A DNA stretch of 64,000 bases. Source: Treponema peruense. Its GTDB lineage: Bacteria > Spirochaetota > Spirochaetia > Treponematales > Treponemataceae. Positions 49,011 to 57,946 of the stretch are shown here, piece after piece. Under the pieces are notes generated by a model. It saw only the letters and a list, made by a program, of their open reading frames with translations. It did not search any database and was not told the origin of the DNA. Made by a program: the position numbers and the translations under genes. The stretch is from NCBI RefSeq assembly GCF_016117655.1, contig NZ_CP064936.1, forward strand, positions 1,550,001 to 1,614,000, read 5' to 3'. The first letter of the stretch is position 1, and each line of letters begins with the position of its first letter.

Positions 49011-50270
49011 TTATTCTTTAAGAATGCAGTCTCCTGTCTGCGGAACAAATTTCTTTGTTGCCCATTTTGAACCTATTTCATCGCGTAGAGAAAAGCGCAT
49101 AATTTTTCTGTCTTCAAAGGCCTTCTGCACAAGTTCGTCTATCTGCATGGAATCATAAATGGCTTTTGCTTCTTCTACAGTGGCCCGCAGAATAGGATGC
49201 TTTGGTGTAAAGAGTACGCAGCAGTCTTCGTAGGGAAGAATGGAAATGTCAAAAGTTCCTATTTCTTCTGCCGTAGCCGTAATTTCTTCTTTGTCAAGGC
49301 CAACAAGCGGGCGCAGAAGAGGATATTCTGCAAAGCTTTCTGTTACAGTAAGGTTTTGTATAGTCTGGCTTGCTACCTGCCCGAGGCTTTCGCCCGTAAT
49401 AAGACAGTCTGCATGTACACGTTCTGCAAGGAGATTTGCACACTTCATCATGCACAGGCGCAGCATAAGTGTTGTATATGCTTCGGGAGACTTTGCCTTT
49501 ATTTGCATCTGAACGTCTGTAAACGGAATTATGTTAAGATGAGTGTCTACTCCGTACTGGCCTATTATTCTTGCAAGATCTTCTACTTTTTTCTGCGCTT
49601 CTTCAGAAGTGTACGGGTACGAATGGAAGTAAATGCATTCAACCTTCATTCCGCGTCTCATCATGCGGTATCCGGCTACAGGACTGTCTATTCCGCCACT
49701 CAGAAGAAGAAGGCCTTTTCCGCTTACACCGACCGGAAGACCACGGCAGGTCTTTCTCTGTGCACAGTAAACGTAGCATTTGTCACGTACTTCTACATTT
49801 ATTACGACATCGGGATTATGTACGTCAACGCTCATTGTTCCGTCATCAAAAAGAACACCTGCGGCGCCCGAACAGATTTCGTATGAATTGAGCGCAAAGC
49901 TCTTGTCTTCACGGCGCGCGTCTATTTTAAAAGTTTTTGCACCTGATGCTACAGCGGCTTTTCCCTCTTCTGCTACTGCCGCGCGGATTGCTTCCATTGT
50001 TTTTTCTACAACACGCACTTTTGCCCAGCCGGTAATTCCGATAAGCCTGTCGAGCGCATATTCTGCTGCAGGAACAGAATCTTTTGTACAGGAAACATAG
50101 AGCCGCCCTGCCTGTGTCCAGACCCTTGCTTCTACGCTCTCCAGCGCGAGCCTTAAATTCAGTACCAGCTGTTTTTCAAAGACGCGCATGTTTCCGCCTT
50201 TGAGTGTAAGTTCCCCTACTTTTCCAAGATAGGTTTCGGTATAATAATTAAAGTCAATGTCGTGTTTCAT
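49011..50270 (-). CDS. thiI: tRNA 4-thiouridine synthase ThiI (no rhodanese domain)
   Basis: This 419-residue protein has an N-terminal ferredoxin-like/THUMP region (1-170; YLGKVGELTLKGGNMRVFEKQL) and the PP-loop ATPase domain with LLSGGIDSPVAGYRMMRRGM and TGESLGQVASQT. It adenylates U8 of tRNA before thiolation. It lacks the C-terminal rhodanese domain of E. coli ThiI, so sulphur must come from another carrier, as in many bacteria. AGAGGAATTT precedes the ATG. Confidence 0.93.
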   Translation of the reverse strand: MKHDIDFNYYTETYLGKVGELTLKGGNMRVFEKQLVLNLRLALESVEARVWTQAGRLYVSCTKDSVPAAEYALDRLIGITGWAKVRVVEKTMEAIRAAVAEEGKAAVASGAKTFKIDARREDKSFALNSYEICSGAAGVLFDDGTMSVDVHNPDVVINVEVRDKCYVYCAQRKTCRGLPVGVSGKGLLLLSGGIDSPVAGYRMMRRGMKVECIYFHSYPYTSEEAQKKVEDLARIIGQYGVDTHLNIIPFTDVQMQIKAKSPEAYTTLMLRLCMMKCANLLAERVHADCLITGESLGQVASQTIQNLTVTESFAEYPLLRPLVGLDKEEITATAEEIGTFDISILPYEDCCVLFTPKHPILRATVEEAKAIYDSMQIDELVQKAFEDRKIMRFSLRDEIGSKWATKKFVPQTGDCILKE

Positions 50271-50324
50271 AAATTCCTCTGAAATTGAATTACCGGCGGA
50301 TTCAAACCTGTGGCCCGGTTCAGC

Positions 50325-52142
50325 TTAAAATCTTACGGTGATTCCTGCTGTATAGTAACTGTTTATTTTGTTTACGAGAGATGATTCCCATTCGCTGCGT
50401 GCAAGGGACACGATCTTTGAAACGCTTTCGGCATTTTTTGGGTAAGAAATACCGTTGTAAGTATAATATTTTTTATCTTCAGAAATAGTTACACTTCCAC
50501 CGGGGTACATATTTGTATTGACGCCGTAACGCTGGATGTACTCGAACGTATAGCCTGCCCTGAACGAAACATGTGTCTTTTTGCGTGTGGCAAATGTATA
50601 TTCAGCCTGAATTCCAGTCTGGATAACGTACATTGTATGTTCCTGATTAAGGAAATTGAGTTTGTCCCACGCAGTATCTACATGTGTTCCGTTGGAAGAT
50701 GAAGAGTCGGCCATCATGGAATGTGTGTTTACACTGCCGTCAGTCGAATAAACGCCGGGTTCTGCGCACAGGTAGGCAAAAGCTTCATCGTCTGTAAGGC
50801 TTTCGCATACATTTGCATGACGCATGAAAGTAGATGAAACTTTAATTCCCAGCCTTGAAACAGGCCTGAAGTCGAGCGTAAGGTTTATGGCGTCGCTGTT
50901 CGGTGCAAAGGCCGTTCCCATGTTTATTCCATTGTTCGTATAGTTCTGGTAATTTTTTGTTCCGGCAGAAATTGACGCTGTTTTTTCGTCATCGTATTCC
51001 CAGTGCGAATATGTGTACGGTGTAACAAACGTGTAGTTTAAATTTGCCCTTGTGCAGAAAGAATTTTCGGGGGTATAAACAAGGCCGGTCTTAAAGGCAA
51101 TCCTGTTTTTTGAGTCAATGCTGAGCTTTGCAAGCTTGTTTACATCTATGTCGTCTACAAAAATGTCTGTTGCCCAGAGCACGCCTTTTACCGGGCGGTA
51201 CTTCAGGAGAATTCCCATCTGAAGGTTGTCGTTGCAGCCGCCTATTCCCTGCGCTACCATAAACGGAACAGGAAGAAGGTACGAAGCGTCAAAACGTTTT
51301 CCGTAAACTATGGTTTCGTAGTATGAAGCAGAAAATTGGTCTGTAAAGCCGTATTCAAGTGCATGGAAAGCAAGTATTTTGTCCGGGGCAAGTGTTCCGC
51401 TGTCACCGCTGTACGAAGAAGTGGCACCTATCATGGAAAGCTGATGGGCATAGGAAAGCCGGCCGTTCATGTATGTAAACGAAAGATTTGCACAATGGTA
51501 TGCGCTGTCGTTGAGAGCCAGTCCCTGATTAAGGTAAGGGCCGTATCCTGTTCTGTAAATTCCGGCCTGCATGAACATATTTTTCTTTCCTACTGCAAGA
51601 CTGTTGTTCATATCCAGATATACGTTCATGGGGCCTATAGATGCCGGATCCTGAATGGAATCGTGCATTGAATTCGTATAGATGGGAAGAAAACGGCTTT
51701 CGTCTTCTATATTGCGTGCAGCCCAGCCAAGATGGTATCCTACAGAAACAAAGTCGTCAAAGAGATAGAAATCGCCTTCGAGGGCCGGGTACACATAGAG
51801 CATACTGTCAAGTTCGGCAGGATCCGAATCTTCCTTTTTCTGGCTTAAAGCATAGTCTGCACCTGCTTCTACATGCCATGAATGTTTGAAAATATCTTCG
51901 TACAGAAGATTGGCAATTTCTGTATCATATGCATCCCCGTTTTTTATAACGGTATCAAGAATTTCCTTTACATTCGCAAGCGGATAAGGTCTTATCGGGG
52001 GAACTTCATTAATTATTCCGCGTATTCCCCAGCTTTCTACCATTGTATAAAACTTGTCGGAAGGATCAACGCTTACCTGTGAAAACAAAGGCAGAGAAAG
52101 AGCTGCTGTCAGTACTGCCAAAATCGAAACTTTTTTATTCAT
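50325..52142 (-). CDS. Putative outer-membrane beta-barrel protein (Wzi-like, second of pair)
   Basis: This 605-residue protein has a signal peptide (MNKKVSILAVLTAALSLPLFSQ). A helical N-terminal segment (about 25-90: DKFYTMVESWGIRGIINEVPPIRPYPLANVKEILD) resembles an S-layer-homology-type fold, and many amphipathic beta strands follow, ending in AGITVRF with a terminal phenylalanine. Landmarks GYGPYLNQGLALNDSAYH and FSASYYETIVYGKRF recall capsule-assembly Wzi-family barrels, but I cannot confirm that. The start ATG overlaps the stop of the preceding barrel gene (ATGA), with AAGGA upstream; the longer frame from 52196 is unlikely. Confidence 0.65.
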   Translation of the reverse strand: MNKKVSILAVLTAALSLPLFSQVSVDPSDKFYTMVESWGIRGIINEVPPIRPYPLANVKEILDTVIKNGDAYDTEIANLLYEDIFKHSWHVEAGADYALSQKKEDSDPAELDSMLYVYPALEGDFYLFDDFVSVGYHLGWAARNIEDESRFLPIYTNSMHDSIQDPASIGPMNVYLDMNNSLAVGKKNMFMQAGIYRTGYGPYLNQGLALNDSAYHCANLSFTYMNGRLSYAHQLSMIGATSSYSGDSGTLAPDKILAFHALEYGFTDQFSASYYETIVYGKRFDASYLLPVPFMVAQGIGGCNDNLQMGILLKYRPVKGVLWATDIFVDDIDVNKLAKLSIDSKNRIAFKTGLVYTPENSFCTRANLNYTFVTPYTYSHWEYDDEKTASISAGTKNYQNYTNNGINMGTAFAPNSDAINLTLDFRPVSRLGIKVSSTFMRHANVCESLTDDEAFAYLCAEPGVYSTDGSVNTHSMMADSSSSNGTHVDTAWDKLNFLNQEHTMYVIQTGIQAEYTFATRKKTHVSFRAGYTFEYIQRYGVNTNMYPGGSVTISEDKKYYTYNGISYPKNAESVSKIVSLARSEWESSLVNKINSYYTAGITVRF

Positions 52143-53833
52143 TGGAACATCCTTACAGGCCGGAACGTAACTGAAACAGCTGTTTCCAGACCGCATTTGA
52201 AATTATCGCTTACATTGCCAGAATTGAAAATAAAGACGCAGGCCGGCCTTACAGCCAGTGTAACTGCACTTACGGGCGACCACTTGGCACACAAAGAGAT
52301 TCTGTTTACGTACTCGGGAATACCGCTCGGTGTTACCAGTGACTGTTTTCTCTTAGCTTCTTCAAAACCGTCTTTTGAAGTGTCGGGGTAAATCCACTTG
52401 TCAAGATCGGGCACTCTGTCCTGACCACCCCAGTCGCAGTCATTTTTACCCTTAAAGACTTTTGTCCCTGAATATTCACCGCAGGCCTTGAAAAGATAGC
52501 CGGCAGTTATGCTCCAGTTGTCGTGTTCGTAGCCGAAACTCAGCTGGGCAGCTGCAGTATCGGGGCCATAGGGACTTCCTATCCACTCGTAGAAAACAGC
52601 CTGTTCCCCCATGTTTTCGCTGAATGTACCAACAAGGCTCCAGTTGGGGCTTTCCTTTATGTAAAGGTACGGGTCTGCATAATAGCCTTCAAGCCACGCA
52701 TGAAAACGGCCGCCCCGGAACGGAACATAGGATTCTATTCCAAGCTGTGCGCCTATTCCGTTTGGTGTAACATTGTCGGGCCAGTTGTCCATCTCGTACT
52801 TTGTCTGGAACTGATCCTGGGCAAAATTTGCATAGAGGCGCAGATTTTTTACCGGCACATACTGAAGCTTAAAGCACATGTATGCGCATGTATGTCCTTC
52901 AGAATCATCTTTATCGGGCTCATAGTCACGCCAGGGGCTCATTCCGTGGTAGATTGTCCACGGGTTCAGAAAGCGCAGTTCCAGCGGTGCATTTACAAAA
53001 ATTGCTTCTATTGCAGAAAATGTAAGTTTTTTGAACAGGCGCACTTCGAGCTGGTGCATGTAAAGATAGCGGTCAACATTGAACTGGTTAACATTCATGC
53101 AGTAGCGTACATCCGGTGAATAAAATGAAAGAGATGCAAAAGAAGTGGTTGTAAGATATTCGCTCATGATGACACTTCCGCCGAGAGAACGCCCCACACT
53201 TCTTTCACCAAGCCCAATCTGGAAATTCATTCCGGCTGTGTCTGTAAAAGAATAACCCGTGCTAAAATATGCCCTATGCGGAAAATTGGTGTCAAACTGT
53301 GAAGCCTCAAGCGGAATATTCGTAAAGGTTGCGTCTCTGAGCGCATACCCGTAGTTCTGCCTTAAGTCGAGTTCGGTATACATTGTAAACAAATCTTTGG
53401 CCTGGAACTTGACCGGGAACGAAATAAGGGCAAGTCTGTCTTTTTTGCCATAAACCCAGTCAATGTCATCTTCGGATTTGTACATTCCCTCAAGGTTTAC
53501 AACAGGGTCTGCTTCAAGGCTGAATATTCCAGCCTCAAAAGAAAGCGGATCTTCTGCCGCATAAGCTTTAATTCTGTCGTAAAGGCTTTTACCGCTACTG
53601 CTTAACGAACTGTAGTCCGCTTCTAAAAGATAAAGAAGGATTTCATTTATGGAAAGAGGCGCGTTATCTGAAAAATCTGCACGGCCTTCTTCGAGCGCTA
53701 TTGCTGTAAGTGCATCATAAACCCAGCTTCCTGCCGGAACAAGTTCCTGTTTTCCTCTTGGGGCAGCATACAAAGCCCCTGCTGAAAGGAGAAAACAAAG
53801 AAGTGCCGAAAAAATTTTTCTGAATAGTGTCAA
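52139..53833 (-). CDS. Putative outer-membrane beta-barrel protein (Wzi-like, first of pair)
   Basis: This 564-residue protein has a signal peptide (MTLFRKIFSALLCFLLSAGALYAA). An N-terminal helical segment (about 30-95: GSWVYDALTAIALEEGRADFSDNAPLSINEILLYLLEAD) parallels the one in the next gene, and the rest looks like a large beta barrel (GYSFTDTAGMNFQIGLGERSVGRSLGGSVI; FLNPWTIYHGMSPW). The two proteins are probably distant paralogues. It could handle surface glycan, in line with the GT4 gene upstream, but no function is shown. Its TTG start overlaps the GT4 stop (TTGA). Confidence 0.65.
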   Translation of the reverse strand: MTLFRKIFSALLCFLLSAGALYAAPRGKQELVPAGSWVYDALTAIALEEGRADFSDNAPLSINEILLYLLEADYSSLSSSGKSLYDRIKAYAAEDPLSFEAGIFSLEADPVVNLEGMYKSEDDIDWVYGKKDRLALISFPVKFQAKDLFTMYTELDLRQNYGYALRDATFTNIPLEASQFDTNFPHRAYFSTGYSFTDTAGMNFQIGLGERSVGRSLGGSVIMSEYLTTTSFASLSFYSPDVRYCMNVNQFNVDRYLYMHQLEVRLFKKLTFSAIEAIFVNAPLELRFLNPWTIYHGMSPWRDYEPDKDDSEGHTCAYMCFKLQYVPVKNLRLYANFAQDQFQTKYEMDNWPDNVTPNGIGAQLGIESYVPFRGGRFHAWLEGYYADPYLYIKESPNWSLVGTFSENMGEQAVFYEWIGSPYGPDTAAAQLSFGYEHDNWSITAGYLFKACGEYSGTKVFKGKNDCDWGGQDRVPDLDKWIYPDTSKDGFEEAKRKQSLVTPSGIPEYVNRISLCAKWSPVSAVTLAVRPACVFIFNSGNVSDNFKCGLETAVSVTFRPVRMFQ

Positions 53834-55059
53834 TTCTGATCTGCCGATTTAACGGCCCCCTCAAGTGTTTTGGACTGTATTTTCTGCGGCCAGGCTGAAA
53901 GAACCGCATTGTAGAAAGCAACCGTGCGCTTTCCGTGTTTTTCAAGGGTAAATCTCTTTGAAATTTCACGGCCTTTTTCGCCCATCTGCGAACACATTTC
54001 GGGATTGTCAATAAGAGCGTAAAGATATGAATCCATGGCGTTGTCAGAGTCGGCAAAATAACCGTTTACCCCGTGGAAAATAGTATCGCTGAAGCTTGTG
54101 TCCCGTCTGCACACTGCCGGAAGTCCCAGGGAAAGCGCTTCAAGAACAGTCATGGAATGCATTTCGGAAAGGGATGCCGTAACATATATATTGGAAATGG
54201 CATAGTAAGCGTAAACTTTTCTCCAGTCAATAAAACCCGTAAACAGAATTTTGTCTGCAACACCTGCCTCGCTGACCTTTTCCTTAAGGATTTCCAGTGC
54301 ACCGCCCGAACCGACAAACAAGGCTTTTGCATTATCACGGCCTCTTACAACTCTTATAAGTACATCTGCAAGTTCAATTACACGTTTTTCTTCTACAACA
54401 CGCCCCACGCAGATAATAACACGGTCTGTTTCTGCAATGCCCAGTGACTTTCTGAGGGCAACCTTGTCTTCTTCTGTTACATGGGAACCTATAAATTTCT
54501 GCGTATCTATTGCATTCGGAATAATTGCAGAAGGAGTTTTTGGCAGGCAGAACGGTGATGTAAAATAGTCGTGTGCTTTTTTTGAAACATTGATAAGGGC
54601 ATAGAACTTTTTGTACATAGTCTTTACCATCTTTCTGACAAGACGGCGGGGAATAAGTTCACCCATAAAAAGATAATAGCGGTAATAGTCTTCCCACATT
54701 GTATGAGTTGTGGCAACTACCGGAATATCGAGCATTTTTCCGACTATAACGGCCATCTGTCCCAAAAAGAATTCTGTATGGGAATGTATAATCTGGATAT
54801 TGTTTTTCTGAAGAAATTTGGCAACAGCCTTTCTGTGAGGAAACCCGATGTACTGGCCTTCGCCGAGCGGGGATAAAATGGACATAACCCTCATGATATT
54901 GGGGTCGGGTTCTTCTTCATAATCTTTGTCATTTGATGAAACAGTCACTATTACAACATGATGTCCCATTTCTTCAAGTATTTTTCTAAGCTGAATAACA
55001 ACAGTAACCACACCACTTTTTGTAGGCAGATAACTGTCTGAAAACAATGCTATATTCAT
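53830..55059 (-). CDS. GT4-family glycosyltransferase
   Basis: This 409-residue GT-B enzyme has the N-terminal MNIALFSDSYLPTKSGVVTVVIQLRKILEEMGHHVVIVT, IIHSHTEFFLGQMA, the donor-site region VGRVVEEKRVIELADVLI, and LSEMHSMTVLEALSLGLPAV with the conserved EX7E pattern. It resembles diacylglycerol glucosyltransferases and other glycolipid-forming GT4 enzymes, so a membrane glycolipid is a reasonable product. The ATG at 55059 was chosen over the TTG at 55068. It heads an operon with two outer-membrane barrel genes. Confidence 0.88.
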   Translation of the reverse strand: MNIALFSDSYLPTKSGVVTVVIQLRKILEEMGHHVVIVTVSSNDKDYEEEPDPNIMRVMSILSPLGEGQYIGFPHRKAVAKFLQKNNIQIIHSHTEFFLGQMAVIVGKMLDIPVVATTHTMWEDYYRYYLFMGELIPRRLVRKMVKTMYKKFYALINVSKKAHDYFTSPFCLPKTPSAIIPNAIDTQKFIGSHVTEEDKVALRKSLGIAETDRVIICVGRVVEEKRVIELADVLIRVVRGRDNAKALFVGSGGALEILKEKVSEAGVADKILFTGFIDWRKVYAYYAISNIYVTASLSEMHSMTVLEALSLGLPAVCRRDTSFSDTIFHGVNGYFADSDNAMDSYLYALIDNPEMCSQMGEKGREISKRFTLEKHGKRTVAFYNAVLSAWPQKIQSKTLEGAVKSADQN

Positions 55060-55067
55060 AGACTTCA

Positions 55068-55096
55068 ATTTTACTTCATTATTGCGGAACGTTCAA
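55068..55096 (-). promoter_or_regulatory. Promoter of the GT4 operon, eight bases from the start codon
   Basis: Minus strand: TTGAAC (55096-55091), 17-base spacer, TAAAAT (55073-55068), eight bases, ATG at 55059. It has the same hexamers and spacing as the fdtA promoter and implies an almost leaderless mRNA. It overlaps the udg promoter on the other strand. Confidence 0.6.
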
Positions 55097-55110
55097 GTAT
55101 AAGATATAAT
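55082..55110 (+). promoter_or_regulatory. Promoter of udg-priA
   Basis: TTGCGG (55082-55087), 17-base spacer, TATAAT (55105-55110). GGAGTAAGG precedes the ATG at 55131. It overlaps the GT4 promoter, so the two polymerases cannot bind at once. Confidence 0.65.
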
Positions 55111-55130
55111 GGGCAAACCACGGAGTAAGG

Positions 55131-55937
55131 ATGACATCTGAAGAAAAGCAAAGCATTTACAGTCTTCTCAAAACAGTTTCCTCTTGGACTGCAGGGTTTA
55201 TTCCCGCGGAATACAGAACAGAACCGCCGGTGTTTACTGACGATATTACAGTACCAGCCGGCGTACAGACCAAAGCAGCAGAAAAACCGCAGCAATCTTC
55301 TTCTCTCGAACAAAAGCCAAAAACAGAAGAAACAGGACACCTTACACTGGATTCCCTTTACAAAAAGATTTCGGAGTGCACAAACTGCATACTGGCATCA
55401 AAAAGAATTCACGCTGTTCCGGGTGAAGGCTGTGAAAAACCTTATGTTCTTGTTATCGGTGAAGGCCCAGGTGAAGAAGAAGACAAAACAGGCCGCCCGT
55501 TTGTAGGAAGAGCAGGACAGCTTTTGGACAGAATGCTTGCTGCCATAAGGTTAGACCGCAAATCAAACTGCTACATTGCAAATATAGTAAAATGCCGCCC
55601 GCCCATGAACAGAACGCCCATGAGTGATGAAGCCGCGGCCTGTTCAGGTTTTCTGCAGGCACAGATTCACATTCTAAAGCCAAAGCTCATTCTTGCAATG
55701 GGACGAACAGCCGTTCAGAATCTTATGAAAACCGATGCCGGAATAAATGCGCTTAGGGGAAAATGGCTGGATCTTAACGGAATTCCTCTTTTGGCAACAT
55801 ACCATCCCAGTGCTGTTCTGAGGGACGAAACGCTCAAAAAACCTGTCTGGGATGACCTGAGGATATTCGGCGCAAGACTCAGAAACGAGTATCCCGAATA
55901 CGATAAAGACTTTCACTTTACGCAGGGAAATTCCTGA
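55131..55937 (+). CDS. Family 4 uracil-DNA glycosylase
   Basis: This 268-residue protein has the glycosylase domain at about 80-262: CTNC...RIHAVPGEGCEKPYVLVIGEGPGEEEDKTGRPFVGRAGQLLDRML, YIANIVKCRPPMNRTP, and the C-terminal ATYHPSAVLRD. GEGPGEEED is motif A and HPS motif B of family 4. Cysteines at CTNC, CRPP and elsewhere can ligate the 4Fe-4S cluster. It removes uracil from DNA. The first 75 residues are polar and not conserved. priA follows by three bases. Confidence 0.92.
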   Translation: MTSEEKQSIYSLLKTVSSWTAGFIPAEYRTEPPVFTDDITVPAGVQTKAAEKPQQSSSLEQKPKTEETGHLTLDSLYKKISECTNCILASKRIHAVPGEGCEKPYVLVIGEGPGEEEDKTGRPFVGRAGQLLDRMLAAIRLDRKSNCYIANIVKCRPPMNRTPMSDEAAACSGFLQAQIHILKPKLILAMGRTAVQNLMKTDAGINALRGKWLDLNGIPLLATYHPSAVLRDETLKKPVWDDLRIFGARLRNEYPEYDKDFHFTQGNS

Positions 55938-55940
55938 CAC

Positions 55941-57935
55941 ATGGGCAGATACATTGACGTTGCCCTTAACGTCCCGCTCAACATGGCGTTCACTTACGAA
56001 GTCCCTGCCGGATCTAACACGGGCAGCCCTTATTTCGGAAGAAGAGTCGAAGTAAGGTTCGGTAGCAGAAAGATGACGGGTACGGTTGTAGCCGACTACG
56101 ATAGCATTCCTTCTACATGCGGTGTAACTGCCGACAAAATAAGACCTGCAGTAAGATTTCTGGACGACATACCCCTTTTAACGCAAGAACTCTTTGACAT
56201 AGCAAAGTTCATGTGCAGCTACTATATTTCTCCCATAGGGGAATGTGTTTCTGCTATGCTGCCTTCGGGAAGACGCGAAACAGAATACCAGGGCTTTCCT
56301 GCGGCAGATACTGACGAACTATTTACGCCTCGCACTCCCAGTGAAGAACAGGAAGAGGCAGTAGAAGGAATTCTTTCCCCAGACAAAGGTCCTCTGGTAC
56401 ACTATCTTTTCGGACCTACAGGAAGCGGTAAAACCGAAGTCTTTCTGTCGGCTGCAGAACGTGTACTTAAAAGCGGCAGGGGTGTAATCTATCTTGTTCC
56501 CGAAATAGGACTTACTCCGCAGGTTGCAGAGTCAGCCATTGCAAGGTTCGGGAACACAGCTGCGGTAATACATTCAGAACTTACGCCAAGCCAGAGACTT
56601 GGTGAATGGAAGCGCATACTGCGAAAAGAAGCGCGCATTGTAATAGGAGCAAGAAGTGCCATATTTGCACCTGTTCCCGACCTGGGGCTTGTCATAATGG
56701 ACGAAGAACATGATTCTTCGTACAAGTCAGGCTCTTCCCCCCGTTACCATGCAAGGCAGATTGCCATGAAAAGATGTTCCGCACTTAAAATTCCCCTTGT
56801 AATGGGTTCGGCAACACCTTCTGCAGAAGCCTGGTATTCAATGCAGAAAGGAACAATAAAGCGGCATGTTCTTACAAAAAGACTTTCCGGCGGAAAAATG
56901 CCCGACATAGAATGCGTAAACTTAAGCTCGGGGACGGCGGGAGACAGCTGCATTTCAAAAGAGCTCGAAACCGAAATAAAGCGCGCGCTGCACGACAAAA
57001 GGCAAACGATTCTTTTTCTTAACAGACGCGGCTTTACGCACTTTTTCAGGTGCATGACATGCGGGTATGAACTCAAGTGCCGAAACTGTTCTGTTCCCAT
57101 GACATACCACAGAAGCGAAAACCGGCTGCGCTGCCACTACTGCGGATTCAGCATGGAACCACCCAAGCAGTGTCCCGAATGCGGATCCCTTGACGTAGGC
57201 TACAACGGCTTCGGAACAGAATACATAGAGGCCGAAGTCATGGCAAAATTCCCTTCGGCAAAAACCATAAGGGTAGACACAGACAGCCTCAAAAAGCGCG
57301 GTGAACTGCAGGAAAAACTTGATGCATTCCGCAGGGGGGAATATGACATTCTTCTTGGAACACAGATGGTCGCCAAAGGGCTGAACTTTCCCAACCTGAG
57401 GCTGGTAGGCGTTGTTCTGGCAGATACTTCCCTTCATCTTCCCGACTTCAGGGCTTCTGAACGCACATTTTCGCTTATTACGCAGGTTGCAGGACGGGCA
57501 GGAAGGTTTTTCCCGGACGGAAAAGTTATTGTACAAAGCTACAGTCCCGACCGCGAACCGATTGCACTTGCCGCAAAAGGTGATACTGAAACCTTCTACA
57601 AATCAGAGCTTTCACAGAGGGAACTTCTTGGCTTCCCGCCGTTTACAAGGCTATTAAGGCTGGTATTCCGCTCTCAGGTACCTAACGCGGCCCAGACCGC
57701 TGCAATGGCTGCTGCTTCCATTATAAAAAGCGTGTCTGCCCCGGAGGAAGTTGAAGTTCTTGGCCCTGCAGAATGCCCGCTTGAAATGATAGCCGGAAAC
57801 TTCAGGCATCAGATTATTTTAAGGGGAGACAGAATAGCGCCCCTTGTAGATGCTGCAAAAAAACTCGTATGGGGCTACACTTCACCAAAAAACGTATATA
57901 TCGAAGTAGACGTTGACCCTGTCTCAATGCTTTAA
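55941..57935 (+). CDS. priA: Primosomal helicase PriA
   Basis: This 664-residue helicase has the N-terminal DNA-binding region (MGRYIDVALNVPLNMAFTYEVP), Walker A HYLFGPTGSGKTEVFL, MDEEHDSSYKSGSSPRYHARQIA, GSATPSAEAW, the zinc domain CMTCGYELKCRNC...CHYCG...CPECGS and GTQMVAKGLNFPNLRLVGVV with QVAGRAGR. It restarts collapsed replication forks. It is cotranscribed with the uracil glycosylase. Its stop lies only 11 bases from the convergent truA stop. Confidence 0.95.
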   Translation: MGRYIDVALNVPLNMAFTYEVPAGSNTGSPYFGRRVEVRFGSRKMTGTVVADYDSIPSTCGVTADKIRPAVRFLDDIPLLTQELFDIAKFMCSYYISPIGECVSAMLPSGRRETEYQGFPAADTDELFTPRTPSEEQEEAVEGILSPDKGPLVHYLFGPTGSGKTEVFLSAAERVLKSGRGVIYLVPEIGLTPQVAESAIARFGNTAAVIHSELTPSQRLGEWKRILRKEARIVIGARSAIFAPVPDLGLVIMDEEHDSSYKSGSSPRYHARQIAMKRCSALKIPLVMGSATPSAEAWYSMQKGTIKRHVLTKRLSGGKMPDIECVNLSSGTAGDSCISKELETEIKRALHDKRQTILFLNRRGFTHFFRCMTCGYELKCRNCSVPMTYHRSENRLRCHYCGFSMEPPKQCPECGSLDVGYNGFGTEYIEAEVMAKFPSAKTIRVDTDSLKKRGELQEKLDAFRRGEYDILLGTQMVAKGLNFPNLRLVGVVLADTSLHLPDFRASERTFSLITQVAGRAGRFFPDGKVIVQSYSPDREPIALAAKGDTETFYKSELSQRELLGFPPFTRLLRLVFRSQVPNAAQTAAMAAASIIKSVSAPEEVEVLGPAECPLEMIAGNFRHQIILRGDRIAPLVDAAKKLVWGYTSPKNVYIEVDVDPVSML

Positions 57936-57946
57936 CTTCAGCGGAC

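Noticed and set aside
49197-49886. 229-codon plus-strand frame opposite thiI
   Set aside because: ThiI is unambiguous on the other strand; the plus frame gives Cys/Phe/Tyr-rich nonsense.
52523-53119. 198-codon plus-strand frame opposite the first barrel gene
   Set aside because: The minus strand has a signal peptide and coherent strand pattern; the plus frame has none and lacks a ribosome binding site.
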